Under the pieces are notes generated by a model. It did not search any database. It was not told the origin of the DNA and saw only the letters and a list, made by a program, of their open reading frames with translations. From the NCBI GenBank assembly GCA_902615165.1, contig CACMNZ010000003.1, positions 1-59,128 of the forward strand: a stretch of DNA of 59,128 nucleotides. The letters are read 5' to 3'. Within the stretch, counting starts at the first letter, position 1, and each line of letters begins with the position of its first letter. Source of the DNA: an uncultured Prochlorococcus sp. (GTDB lineage Bacteria; Cyanobacteriota; Cyanobacteriia; PCC-6307; Cyanobiaceae). The position numbers were made by a program, and so were the translations under genes. Positions 22,966-31,056 of this stretch are shown piece by piece.

Positions 22966-23256
22966 TTGGCTGTTGATCGTGAACTTTTAAAAGAAGTTAC
23001 CCAAGAACTTTGGAATACCGTTAAAAAACTAAGACCTGAAATAGATCGGCAAACTCGACTTCAATTAGTTTTAAAGGCCTTATTAACTATTGGAGATTTA
23101 CCAGATCAAATGCAAGCTGCCATGGTAGTAGGTGTTTGCGCAGAAATGGATAAAAGTGATGTTGATAATGTTGAAACTAATTCACAAACTAAAGATTCAA
23201 ACGAAGTTGATACTTCTACAGGCAGAAAAGTAGTTAGAAGAAGTTCAGCTAAATAA
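22966..23256 (+). CDS. Conserved hypothetical protein
   Basis: 96 residues, with a helical N-terminal domain (LLKEVTQELWNTVKKLRPEI) and a polar disordered tail ending RKVVRRSSAK. Start TTG 22966 is supported by an AGAAGGA ribosome-binding site six bases upstream. Function unknown. Confidence 0.65.
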   Translation: MAVDRELLKEVTQELWNTVKKLRPEIDRQTRLQLVLKALLTIGDLPDQMQAAMVVGVCAEMDKSDVDNVETNSQTKDSNEVDTSTGRKVVRRSSAK

Positions 23257-23267
23257 ACCTTAAACGA

Positions 23268-23471
23268 TTATCCTTTAATTTTCTTTGATTCGTTCTTATT
23301 AAGTCTATTGAATAGGTAATATGAAATTACAAGTAAGAGAGGAACGAATATTGAATGCAAAGTCATCATTAATTCTGTTTGGCCCATTCCTATAAGATTT
23401 GACTCGTTTGGAAGTTGTTCTGACCAAGTGCCAACTAAATGCCAGGCTTGAGGAATAGATAAGAAAAACAT
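23268..23471 (-). CDS. Small membrane protein, conserved type
   Basis: 67 residues: MFFLSIPQAWHLVGTWSEQL, an amphipathic start, then one helix (LHSIFVPLLLVISYYLF) and a lysine-rich tail. Convergent with the preceding gene by 12 bp. Unknown function. Confidence 0.6.
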   Translation of the reverse strand: MFFLSIPQAWHLVGTWSEQLPNESNLIGMGQTELMMTLHSIFVPLLLVISYYLFNRLNKNESKKIKG

Positions 23472-23588
23472 ATAAGAGCTATAAGTTAAGTTTATGTTCA
23501 GATAAAGATTATCATTATTGAACGTTTTTGCTTTCTTTATTCTTATTTCTTAACTAAGTATTTGTAGAGTTATAAAAAAGAACTTGAT

Positions 23589-25118
23589 TCATAAATTTAT
23601 TTTCTTAAGAAGAGTTTTAAATTCTTTTTTACCAATAATTTTTTCAGCTGCGTAAGCACCACTTGCTGAAACAGCAGGAATTCCAATACCTGGAAATGTA
23701 CTTGCGCCGCATGTAAATAAATTTTTCACTGGAGTTTTGCAGCCTGGGAAAAGACCTTTTGCTGCAGATAATGCAGGGCCGTAACTACCGCAATAGGTAT
23801 TGGTGAATTTTTCATGAGTGATTGGGGTTCCTAGCATCTTTAGATCAATCCTTTCATCTATATCAGGGATGAATTTTCGCACTGCATTAAGGAATATTGA
23901 ACATCTTTCTTCTTTCAAACTTCTATATTCTAGTTCCTTTGGATTTAGGTGTTCCCAAATTTCCCAAGGTTCATTTGCGGGAGTATATCCATGAAGAACA
24001 TGTTTTCCTTCAGGTGCCATATTTTTATCTAAAACAGATGGGATTGAAAATACAGCTATATTTCTTTCTGCGGTTATACCTTTTTCCCACTCATCAACAT
24101 GTATCGCATGTATTGGCAAATTTTCAAGACCATCAGCATCAAAACCTAGATGTATATGAAGGAAAGAATCACATTTATTAGGGTTCAAAACTTTTGTATT
24201 CCATTTTTTGGAAATTTCATTTGGAATTAACTTTTTTAAATTCCAAACATCAGTATTCGTGACAACAGATTCACAACTATAACTAGAACCATTATTAAGA
24301 GTTATACCTGTTGCTAAATTTTTATTGAAGTTAATTGTCTTTACTCTCGAAGAAAGAATTAATTCTCCTCCATTTTTTTTAAATCCATTAATTAAGGCTT
24401 TTACGATAGATTCACTACCTCCTTTGGGGTATTCAAGGTATGAATTTGGTTCAAACCATTCGTTAAATAAAGTAGCCATCGCAGCTGTATTTGTATCATG
24501 CATTGACATACCACTTATCAAAAAGCTCAATAAATCAACCCAATTTCTGAGAAAAGGATCCTCTAGATGATTATTAACTAAATTCCCAAAGCCTTTATTA
24601 ATTTTTGGTATTTGATTGATATTAGGAAAAAATTTTGAGGTTAAATTTATTAGATCTGAGAAATTTATTGATTCGGGAGAAAATGAGAGTAAAGGTATTT
24701 CATTTATTATTTGGCTAAGAGGTTTTATTTCGGAAATAAATGATTCCCATTCTTTAACAGATTTCTCACCTCTTAAAGTTTTAATAGTTTGTTTAAAAGG
24801 TTCTTCCCCCACATCAAGATTAAAATTGCCTTCTGGGACAATTACTTGCCAACCTTTGTATTGAAATAGTTCAACTTCTTCATCAAGTAATTTAAGAATT
24901 TGCCCTAGGGGATTAGTTGTCGGCCATTTACCTATTCCACTCCACAAGGAAGGACCTGATTCGAAAGTGTAACCATTTCTTTTAAAATTGTGGGCAACTC
25001 CACCTGGCTGGCTATGAGCTTCACATATGAGAACTTTTTTGCCTGATAAAGCGAGAATCGAACCACAACATAATCCCCCTATTCCACTACCTACTATTAC
25101 AACATCGTACTTTTCCAT
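23589..25118 (-). CDS. CrtI/CrtH-family FAD oxidoreductase
   Basis: The 509-residue protein has an N-terminal dinucleotide motif VVIVGSGIGGLCCGSILALSG with the following acidic residue (CE), then QPGGVAHNFKRNGYTFESGP, and a C-terminal FAD-binding segment NLFTCGASTFPGIGIPAV. This layout matches carotenoid isomerases, desaturases and retinol-saturase-like proteins. The exact carotenoid reaction cannot be assigned; bona fide CrtH begins differently. An amine-oxidase-like substrate is the alternative. Confidence 0.82.
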   Translation of the reverse strand: MEKYDVVIVGSGIGGLCCGSILALSGKKVLICEAHSQPGGVAHNFKRNGYTFESGPSLWSGIGKWPTTNPLGQILKLLDEEVELFQYKGWQVIVPEGNFNLDVGEEPFKQTIKTLRGEKSVKEWESFISEIKPLSQIINEIPLLSFSPESINFSDLINLTSKFFPNINQIPKINKGFGNLVNNHLEDPFLRNWVDLLSFLISGMSMHDTNTAAMATLFNEWFEPNSYLEYPKGGSESIVKALINGFKKNGGELILSSRVKTINFNKNLATGITLNNGSSYSCESVVTNTDVWNLKKLIPNEISKKWNTKVLNPNKCDSFLHIHLGFDADGLENLPIHAIHVDEWEKGITAERNIAVFSIPSVLDKNMAPEGKHVLHGYTPANEPWEIWEHLNPKELEYRSLKEERCSIFLNAVRKFIPDIDERIDLKMLGTPITHEKFTNTYCGSYGPALSAAKGLFPGCKTPVKNLFTCGASTFPGIGIPAVSASGAYAAEKIIGKKEFKTLLKKINL

Positions 25119-25157
25119 TAAATATTTACTTTACTCTTCTCGCGCAACTAACTAGTT

Positions 25158-25268
25158 TTAGACAAATGTATTAGTTGAAGTTGTAATACTTAGTACAACA
25201 GCTAAGAAAAATATGTAAGGAACTGCTTTTAGAGGGATGTATCCTTGACTTTTAGAAATAAAATCCAT
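25158..25268 (-). CDS. Tiny single-helix protein
   Basis: A 36-residue frame from ATG 25268, MDFISKSQGYIPLKAVPYIF plus a helix LAVVLSITTSTNTFV. The same frame is open back to an ATG at 25325 (55 residues), so the start is uncertain. Its stop lies 40 bp upstream of the CrtI/CrtH-family gene on the same strand. Not recognised. Confidence 0.4.
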   Translation of the reverse strand: MDFISKSQGYIPLKAVPYIFFLAVVLSITTSTNTFV

Positions 25269-25439
25269 TAATTTAGTTACTTTATGTAAATATAATAACG
25301 AGATCTTGTTCCTTATGTGTGCCATAAAATTATTTTTTTGGAAATATTTTGAAATAAAGAAATCTTTTTGGAGATATTTTTAAAAAGAACATTTTTTATA
25401 GAGTTATCTTAGTATTTGATTCTTAGATTAAAATCTATT

Positions 25440-25925
25440 ATGAAACAATTTCCTGATATTAATGAGATAAAACTATTAGAAAAAAATTCCCAAAAAAATG
25501 GTAGCGGAATTGTATATGATGAATTGTTAGGAATATGGAAATTTAAGTATGTATGGGGAAAGGAGTCAGATGAAATCAAAAATATACCCAGTTCCATTCT
25601 CCAAGTATTGTCGGCAAGACTCGAACTGAAAAGTAAAAATAAAGAGGATCAAATAAATTATGAAATAAAAAATTCAATTAATTTCGGATTATTAAATATC
25701 ACTTTTATAGGCAACGCAGAATTAAAAGGGATTAGACCTTTATTGGCTTTCTATTTTGAAGAATTAAAAATTAGTATTAGTAGTTTTCCTATATTTAATA
25801 AGGAATTAAAAAAACCAGAAGATAAAAGAATGCCTTTTTTCTCACTTGTAGGAATTAGTACTAAAGATAATTGGTTGTGTGCTCGAGGCAGAGGCGGAGG
25901 GCTTGCAATATGGGTTAAGTCTTAA
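25440..25925 (+). CDS. Hypothetical protein, possibly fibrillin (PAP)-like
   Basis: 161 residues from ATG 25440. The pattern LLGIWKFKYVW, then VLSARLELK, then NFGLLNITFIGNAELKGIRP and LKISISSF is reminiscent of a plastid-lipid-associated beta-barrel, in which GxWxLxY opens the fold. The match is weak. It ends GRGGGLAIWVKS. Convergent with the Nif11-like gene by 1 bp. Confidence 0.6.
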   Translation: MKQFPDINEIKLLEKNSQKNGSGIVYDELLGIWKFKYVWGKESDEIKNIPSSILQVLSARLELKSKNKEDQINYEIKNSINFGLLNITFIGNAELKGIRPLLAFYFEELKISISSFPIFNKELKKPEDKRMPFFSLVGISTKDNWLCARGRGGGLAIWVKS

Positions 25926-25926
25926 T

Positions 25927-26142
25927 TTAGTGGTATTCTCCTGGATGATCTACCTTTCTTACGGTAACTTTATCAACTTTTTGTCCATTAAATCTTAAGA
26001 GATCATCTCCTGAAAAGTCATAACCTAAGCGTTGACCTATTAGGGCTACATCATCTGCTGTAGAGGATGTCGTAACCTGCTTTTTTAATTCTTCATCAGA
26101 TTGCATCTTAATTAAAAATTTTCTTATTTCAGAAAAACTCAT
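25927..26142 (-). CDS. Nif11-domain protein
   Basis: 71 residues. SEIRKFLIKMQSDEELKKQV and DDVALIGQRLGYDFSGDDLL match the helical Nif11 leader fold used by prochlorosin and other precursor peptides. Here the C-terminal segment (RFNGQKVDKVTVRKVDHPGEYH) lacks cysteine and a double-glycine cleavage site, and no LanM, SagB or radical-SAM enzyme is adjacent. It is probably not a peptide natural-product precursor. Confidence 0.7.
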   Translation of the reverse strand: MSFSEIRKFLIKMQSDEELKKQVTTSSTADDVALIGQRLGYDFSGDDLLRFNGQKVDKVTVRKVDHPGEYH

Positions 26143-26233
26143 TACTAGAATTTGATTAATTGATGTTAAAGAAATTTATAAAATCTTTTTCTTAGCAAGA
26201 ACAAGATAAATAGATAATCATTATAATATTTTT

Positions 26234-26551
26234 ATGACTTACTTATTCCTATATATAGTTGGCATAATTTTAATATGGTGGATATATCGTGTCGGTTGGC
26301 TTGAGGCGCTCAAAACAGTAGTTAAAGTTATAGTCCCCTCAGCTCTTATTATTTTATTTAACATAAAAGCCGGAAGATTACTTTTTAAAAGTCCTGTAGT
26401 CGGATTATTAAGCGCTTTGCCTACCTCTATTTTTATTTTTAGAGGTTCATTACCTTTAGTTAGTTATATAAATAACTGGATTGAAAATAAAATAAATAAT
26501 TATGATGATTCGGAAGTTATAGATACTGATTCTGTGCCTTTAGATGATTAA
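26234..26551 (+). CDS. Membrane protein, unknown
   Basis: 105 residues with two or three hydrophobic segments (about 3-17, 28-45, 58-75) and an acidic C-terminal tail ending DTDSVPLDD. Ends 2 bp from the convergent next gene. Not recognised. Confidence 0.6.
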   Translation: MTYLFLYIVGIILIWWIYRVGWLEALKTVVKVIVPSALIILFNIKAGRLLFKSPVVGLLSALPTSIFIFRGSLPLVSYINNWIENKINNYDDSEVIDTDSVPLDD

Positions 26552-26552
26552 T

Positions 26553-26945
26553 TTAATCAAATCCAAGAAATAATTCTTTGTGTACAACAAGAACATCAAA
26601 TAAAGTTGTTCCATGAATAGGACTTAATGGGATTTTGTCTATATTTAATGCTTCTGCGCAAATTAAATGAGCATCCCATTTTGTATTGTGATCACTTATT
26701 TCGATTGACCACTCAATTACTTTTTTGAAATGATCTGGCATCTCCGAACCAATTTTTCTGCAAATTTGACATAGAACTGATAAAAGAGGAGGTTTTGATG
26801 GCCTTTTTAAATCTTTAATAAGACTAGGTTGTGTAAAAACACTTGTATAGCGGATGTAGTCTATCAATTCATATTCTTCTTTAGTAAGAGCTGCTTTATC
26901 TAATGCTCTTTCAAATTCGTCTATGGGGGTTATGGGCCTATCCAA
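26553..26945 (-). CDS. Conserved hypothetical protein
   Basis: 130 residues, soluble, mostly helical: MDRPITPIDEFERALDKAAL, then LSVLCQICRKIGSEMPDHF and WDAHLICAEALNID. It is 4 bp downstream of tatA and shares its strand. No function assigned. Confidence 0.6.
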   Translation of the reverse strand: MDRPITPIDEFERALDKAALTKEEYELIDYIRYTSVFTQPSLIKDLKRPSKPPLLSVLCQICRKIGSEMPDHFKKVIEWSIEISDHNTKWDAHLICAEALNIDKIPLSPIHGTTLFDVLVVHKELFLGFD

Positions 26946-26949
26946 GATA

Positions 26950-27210
26950 TTATTTTTTGCTGTTTTCTGAATCTATTTTTTCTTGATTAATTTCATTGGT
27001 TTGATTGCTTTCTATAGATTTAGGAGATTCATCTTCTTCGTTCATAACTTGGTCGATTTCATTTTGAAATTCATTCGATGCTTTTTTAAGACTTTTCAAA
27101 GTTTTACCAAGCTGTTTCCCTAATTCTGGAAGCTTTTTTGGACCAAAAATTAAAAGAGCTAAGATAAGTATTACAGTAACTTCAGGCAAACCTACACCAA
27201 AAATATTCAT
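26950..27210 (-). CDS. tatA: Twin-arginine translocase subunit TatA
   Basis: TatA forms the protein-conducting part of the Tat pathway in the thylakoid and plasma membranes. The 86-residue product has the short N-terminal helix LPEVTVILILALLIF, the conserved FGPKKLPELG hinge and an amphipathic helix (KQLGKTLKSLKKASNEF), followed by an acidic tail. A TatB-like role is possible because cyanobacteria carry TatA/B-like variants of similar size. Confidence 0.92.
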   Translation of the reverse strand: MNIFGVGLPEVTVILILALLIFGPKKLPELGKQLGKTLKSLKKASNEFQNEIDQVMNEEDESPKSIESNQTNEINQEKIDSENSKK

Positions 27211-27300
27211 AACTGATAACTATTTTACTAATTAGGAAATCTACTATTAAATATAGTCAAATCATGTGAAAATTTCATTCTCGGAAGAGCTTTTTTAATA

Positions 27301-27438
27301 TTAAAAAATTTTGAAAAATATTATTGTTATTAATACTCCTTTAAAGAAAACTAACCAAAGTAATTGATAATCACTCAATTTGAATTTTTTTTGGTACCAA
27401 TTTATAAGAGTTTTATGTTTGTCTATTAATTTTCCCAT
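27301..27438 (-). CDS. Small membrane protein, unknown
   Basis: A 45-residue frame, MGKLIDKHKTLINWYQKKF then YQLLWLVFFKGVLITIIFF, giving a basic amphipathic start and one transmembrane helix. The W-Y-Q and LLW..FFKG pattern resembles other tiny Prochlorococcus membrane proteins I recall. Not named. Confidence 0.5.
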   Translation of the reverse strand: MGKLIDKHKTLINWYQKKFKLSDYQLLWLVFFKGVLITIIFFKIF

Positions 27439-27600
27439 TTTCACCGAGATAATTTATTACTATCACTTATTTTATCTTAATTTCTTTTATTATTATTTTA
27501 TAGAAATCCTACATTCAATCCATAATAGATTATTCTATTAGATTTTAATCTTTTCTAAATTATTGAAACTAATCGCTAAATATCTACCTTCTTAAAAAAA

Positions 27601-27834
27601 ATGAAGTACTTATTTGTTGTTTTTTATCTTTTCTTTCTAATTTATCCAGCTGAAGCCGTTACCACAAAAATGTTTAAAGTATTGGATACGTGTGCAAGAT
27701 ATCGACTCGGTGAGATTAATGCTAATGAGGCTATAGAAAAACTAAAATTAAAAAATTCTTCCATTAGTCAGCCAAAGGATCTAGTAAAAAAATATTGCTC
27801 AGTATTTACTCCAAATGAAAAAATTGAATTTTAA
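27601..27834 (+). CDS. Exported small protein
   Basis: 77 residues with a clear signal peptide, MKYLFVVFYLFFLIYPAEA, and a predicted cleavage after AEA. The mature part has two cysteines (TCARYRLG and KYCSVF) that could form a disulfide, and a helical middle. Function unknown. Confidence 0.6.
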   Translation: MKYLFVVFYLFFLIYPAEAVTTKMFKVLDTCARYRLGEINANEAIEKLKLKNSSISQPKDLVKKYCSVFTPNEKIEF

Positions 27835-27850
27835 ATTTAGCACTATATAT

Positions 27851-27985
27851 TTAATTATTCTTTTTTGAATAATCTTTAGCTTTGCTTCTTATTTCTTTAA
27901 CTTTTTTATAATTAGTTTTTTTTAAATTAAAAATAACTCCCAAAAAAAGAATTAGAAATAAAAAAATATAAATTATAAATTCCAT
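27851..27985 (-). CDS. Small membrane protein, unknown
   Basis: A 44-residue frame with one N-terminal helix (MEFIIYIFLFLILFLGVIF) and a lysine-rich tail, YKKVKEIRSKAKDYSKKNN. The topology is likely N-out. Convergent with the exported protein by 16 bp. Confidence 0.45.
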   Translation of the reverse strand: MEFIIYIFLFLILFLGVIFNLKKTNYKKVKEIRSKAKDYSKKNN

Positions 27986-28061
27986 ATTATTGAATTAATA
28001 AATTTACCATAGTTAAATTCACCCTAGTTTATTTCAATAATTTTTTAGTATCTTATAAAAC

Positions 28062-28086
28062 AAAAAAACTGATTTTAATATCAGTT
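28062..28086 (-). terminator. Minus-strand intrinsic terminator ahead of bcp
   Basis: Read on the minus strand, AACTGAT-ATTAAA-ATCAGTT is followed by seven T. Nothing annotated on that strand ends here, since the next minus gene begins 77 bp downstream. It may end an antisense transcript from bcp. Confidence 0.55.
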
Positions 28087-28149
28087 ATTTACTTCAAGGC
28101 CACAAAAAAAACATATTAACCTCTAATATGGAATTTTATAAGAATTATT

Positions 28150-28599
28150 GTGCAGATTGGAGATAAAATTCCAGAATTTTCTTTACTGGATCAAAATGGA
28201 GTTAAAAGATCAAATAAGGGTTTAAAAAATCCCCTTGTTTTGTTTTTTTATCCAAAAGATGATACGCCAGGTTGCACTATAGAAGTTTGCGGATTTAGAG
28301 ATAAATATGACTTATTTAAAGTATTAGGCGCACAAGTTTGGGGAGTAAGTAATGGAAGTACCTCAAGTCATTTGGCATTTGCTAATAAAAATAAATTACA
28401 ATATCCATTACTTTGTGATACGAATGACTCTCTTAGGAAAACTTTTAAAGTTCCTAAAGTATTAGGTTTTATGGATGGTAGGGTAACTTACGTTATTGAT
28501 CGCAAAGGGACAGTTAGGCATATTTTTAGAGATTTATTGAATGGTCCTGAACACATCAAAGAGGCTATTAGAGTACTTAAGGAAATTCAAAATCAATAA
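28150..28599 (+). CDS. bcp: Peroxiredoxin, BCP/PrxQ type
   Basis: PrxQ reduces hydrogen peroxide and lipid hydroperoxides with thioredoxin. The 149-residue product has the peroxidatic motif DDTPGCTIEVCGFRD, with C42 peroxidatic and C47 resolving, five residues apart as in atypical 2-Cys BCP. GTG 28150 is the best start, since the fold begins immediately after it. Confidence 0.93.
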   Translation: MQIGDKIPEFSLLDQNGVKRSNKGLKNPLVLFFYPKDDTPGCTIEVCGFRDKYDLFKVLGAQVWGVSNGSTSSHLAFANKNKLQYPLLCDTNDSLRKTFKVPKVLGFMDGRVTYVIDRKGTVRHIFRDLLNGPEHIKEAIRVLKEIQNQ

Positions 28600-28665
28600 A
28601 TTATTATTCAAAGAATTTTAGATTAATAAGTTTTGTTTTATTATAGTTTCAGCTTTTTTAACTAT

Positions 28666-28938
28666 ATGAAGAAAATAGGAATGCAGGCTGTTGATCTTGC
28701 TATTCAAAATGGAGTGGATCTTGACGGTACTCCAATCCCTCAAAAAATGCTTGATCTATACAATAGAATTATGGATGAGGAGAATAAAAGAAAAAGAAGT
28801 GGTGTTAAAAAATCAATGAGAAATAGATGCGTCAAAACGGGTTCTAAGCATTTTGATAAAGAAACATTGAATCAATTATTAATAGACTCGGGATGGGAAG
28901 GTCTCAAAGAAAAAGAAATTTTGTTTTTTTATAACTAA
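28666..28938 (+). CDS. Conserved hypothetical protein
   Basis: 90 residues from ATG 28666 (MKKIGMQAVDLAIQNGVDLD). The frame is open upstream, but the extra 11 residues look non-coding. It is basic, with KRKRSGVKKSMRNRC in the middle and no membrane segment. It may bind nucleic acid, but this is a guess from charge alone. Confidence 0.6.
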   Translation: MKKIGMQAVDLAIQNGVDLDGTPIPQKMLDLYNRIMDEENKRKRSGVKKSMRNRCVKTGSKHFDKETLNQLLIDSGWEGLKEKEILFFYN

Positions 28939-29037
28939 AAATTTTTAAATTATCTTGAAATTTATATATGGTAATTTTTACTTAAATTAAAAAAATTGAG
29001 AACTAACAAAGTATTTATTTAGATCTAATTTTTTAAA

Positions 29038-29382
29038 TTATTTAAACCATCCTTTTTTGTTAGAGGATATTATTTTCTCTTTTTCAGATTTTGTTTTAAT
29101 ACTTGCTTTTTTGAAAGCCAAGTTGGCTTCGATAACTGTAACTATTGATATGAAAAAAAGACCAGAAATCCCAATTATTTGTTCATTTTGAGAAGGTTCT
29201 GAATCACCTTGTAAAAAAATACCTAAAGCGAACCATGCAGTACTAGCAGTGATGGTAAAAAAATAGGGTTTCCATCTTCTTTGATATAAGTAACCTGATC
29301 CTAAACCAGGAAGAAAATTCAAAAAAGATGCTACCCATCCTTTTGAAGATGCAAGTATTTCGTCTCTTGAGGGGTAAGACAT
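29038..29382 (-). CDS. Small TM2-like membrane protein
   Basis: 114 residues. FLNFLPGLGSGYLYQRRWKP and the following helix match the TM2-type pattern (glycine-rich helix followed by arginines). Three helices are likely: 16-35, 40-60 and 68-88. The tail is lysine-rich. It follows the tiny gene 29388-29492 by 5 bp. Confidence 0.65.
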   Translation of the reverse strand: MSYPSRDEILASSKGWVASFLNFLPGLGSGYLYQRRWKPYFFTITASTAWFALGIFLQGDSEPSQNEQIIGISGLFFISIVTVIEANLAFKKASIKTKSEKEKIISSNKKGWFK

Positions 29383-29387
29383 TTATG

Positions 29388-29492
29388 TTAGGTATTTATT
29401 AAATGTGAATTTATATAAGCAAAAGATATTGCTGCACAGATTAACCAACTAAAGGGTAAGAACATTCTTATTTTTTCTTTATTGTTATTCAT
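29388..29492 (-). CDS. Tiny membrane protein upstream of the TM2-like gene
   Basis: A 34-residue frame, MNNNKEKIRMFLPFSWLICA then ISFAYINSHLINT, with one helix. Its stop is 5 bp before the next start, so the two are probably co-translated. Confidence 0.45.
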   Translation of the reverse strand: MNNNKEKIRMFLPFSWLICAAISFAYINSHLINT

Positions 29493-29557
29493 TTTTTAAT
29501 TATGGAAAATATTTTTAAAATCTGTGGATTTAATAGATACCTTAAAATCAGAAGAAT

Positions 29558-29584
29558 TAAAAAAGACGGTTTTTAACCGTCTTT
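29558..29584 (-). terminator. Intrinsic terminator for the coiled-coil gene
   Basis: On the minus strand AAAGACGGTT-AAA-AACCGTCTTT is a 10-bp perfect stem followed by TTTAA. It lies 28 bp after the stop of the minus-strand gene 29612-29962. Confidence 0.85.
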
Positions 29585-29611
29585 GAAAAAAGTAATTTCT
29601 CTAAAAATAAA

Positions 29612-29962
29612 TTATTTATCTTTTGAGACTGAGAGTACTTTAAGTTGTTTTTTTACTTCTTTTTCTCTCTCTTCAAGATGTTTTAGTTGAGCTTTAAAAG
29701 CATCTTCAAGTCTTACTTTTTGTGTTGTAATTTCATCAAGCTCTTCTTGATGTTGGTTTTTCTTTAACTCCTTCATTTCACTATCGGAAATAACATATAC
29801 AGGGCGATATGAAGGTGTTTCAAAAAGAAGATCAAACATTGAATACATAAGTGACCTTTGAATTAGTACAAATTCAATATCTGATAATTCTTTGGAATAT
29901 GAAAGGATAAATACCGAAGATATTGATACGGCAAATACACCGAATTTCGGTTTACATAACAT
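29612..29962 (-). CDS. Coiled-coil hypothetical protein
   Basis: 116 residues from ATG 29962; an upstream TTG at 29986 would add eight residues. A hydrophobic N-terminus (FGVFAVSISSVFIL) is followed by a linker with YRPVYVIS. A long charged coiled coil runs from about residue 60 to the end (KNQHQEELDEITTQKVRLED). Followed by a strong terminator. Unknown role. Confidence 0.6.
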   Translation of the reverse strand: MLCKPKFGVFAVSISSVFILSYSKELSDIEFVLIQRSLMYSMFDLLFETPSYRPVYVISDSEMKELKKNQHQEELDEITTQKVRLEDAFKAQLKHLEEREKEVKKQLKVLSVSKDK

Positions 29963-30052
29963 AACCGCCCAGTATTTACCGATCAAATTTTAAGGTATGT
30001 TTTAAAGTATTAAGGAGATGCTTCTAAAAATTTAAATCAAAAAGAGCTAAAA

Positions 30053-30481
30053 ATGGATTTAAAAATTACTAAAACATTAGTAATCCCATCCAACGAAATT
30101 AAATGGCGATTTTCCAGATCCTCCGGTCCTGGAGGGCAAAATGTAAATAAAATTGAAAGCAGAGTAGAGATTATTTTTGATTTAGAAGATTCCAAAGTAT
30201 TAAATGATTATCAGAAAGAAATTCTTAAAAGAAACTTGAAAAACAAATTAGTAAATAATAGCTTGCGTTTAGCGGTTCAAGAACACAGAAATCAATTATT
30301 AAATAGGCAGCTAGCTTTAATAAAATTTAGTTCAATCATAAAAAATGCTTTAAATAAACCATTTAAATTGAGAAAATCTACACAACCTACTAAAGCATCA
30401 CAAAAGAAAAGAGTTGATGTTAAGAAAAAACGCGGCGAATTGAAAAAAAGTCGACAAAAAGAAAAAATATATCAAATATGA
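30053..30481 (+). CDS. arfB: ArfB-like peptidyl-tRNA hydrolase (RF1-domain protein)
   Basis: ArfB/YaeJ proteins rescue stalled ribosomes. The 142-residue product has only the GGQ domain: SRSSGPGGQNVNK with GGQ at 27-29, then a basic, disordered C-terminal tail (KASQKKRVDVKKKRGELKKS) that would enter the mRNA channel. Full-length RF1/RF2 lack this compact arrangement. Confidence 0.93.
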   Translation: MDLKITKTLVIPSNEIKWRFSRSSGPGGQNVNKIESRVEIIFDLEDSKVLNDYQKEILKRNLKNKLVNNSLRLAVQEHRNQLLNRQLALIKFSSIIKNALNKPFKLRKSTQPTKASQKKRVDVKKKRGELKKSRQKEKIYQI

Positions 30482-30553
30482 ATAAACTAAATAAATTTTT
30501 TCCTTGCAGATTGCAATCAAAGCATGTGATAAATTTAATTTTATTTTGGTTTA

Positions 30554-30802
30554 TTGAATTCAACTAATGATTTCTGGTTAATTGACTCTAATTTTGTAGG
30601 GGTGATGCGTTTCTACAAAGATAGAGATAATTCTGATAAATCTATTGATTATATGTTTATTGAAGAAGGAATTATTATGGGAATTCATGGAGAAAATCCT
30701 CCATTAATGAAAACTAGAAAAAAAATTGTTATTGAAGAAGCGAGATTATTATGGCAAAAATTGTTAAATGAAGGTTGGCAAAAAACTAATAAAAAATGGT
30801 GA
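30554..30802 (+). CDS. DUF1651-family protein
   Basis: 82 residues from TTG 30554. VMRFYKDRD, FIEEGIIMGIHGENPPLMK and EEARLLWQKLLNEGWQKTNK match the DUF1651 pattern known from marine cyanobacteria. Often found in accessory regions. Function unknown. Confidence 0.72.
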   Translation: MNSTNDFWLIDSNFVGVMRFYKDRDNSDKSIDYMFIEEGIIMGIHGENPPLMKTRKKIVIEEARLLWQKLLNEGWQKTNKKW

Positions 30803-30829
30803 GCAAATTCTACAAAATTTTTTTTAATT

Positions 30830-30994
30830 TCAGAAAATAAATGAACCTTTAGGGTATAGCTTGGAAATTTTTTCCTGTTGCAAATATTTCTTTTTTTTGA
30901 CGTCGTTTTCATATCTTCTCAACATCATTAGATAGTTTGTAACTCCAAAAATTATTAAAAACACAATTAATCTGATTCCTGCATCAAAGTTCAT
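30830..30994 (-). CDS. Small membrane protein
   Basis: 54 residues from ATG 30994: a helix GIRLIVFLIIFGVTNYLMML and then a basic tail RRYENDVKKKKYLQQEKIS. A longer reading from 31036 is less likely. Not recognised. Confidence 0.5.
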   Translation of the reverse strand: MNFDAGIRLIVFLIIFGVTNYLMMLRRYENDVKKKKYLQQEKISKLYPKGSFIF

Positions 30995-31056
30995 ATGAAT
31001 ATTAAGCTTTATTTTAATCTGACAATTACTAATCAAAAATCAATCGGTATTTATAT

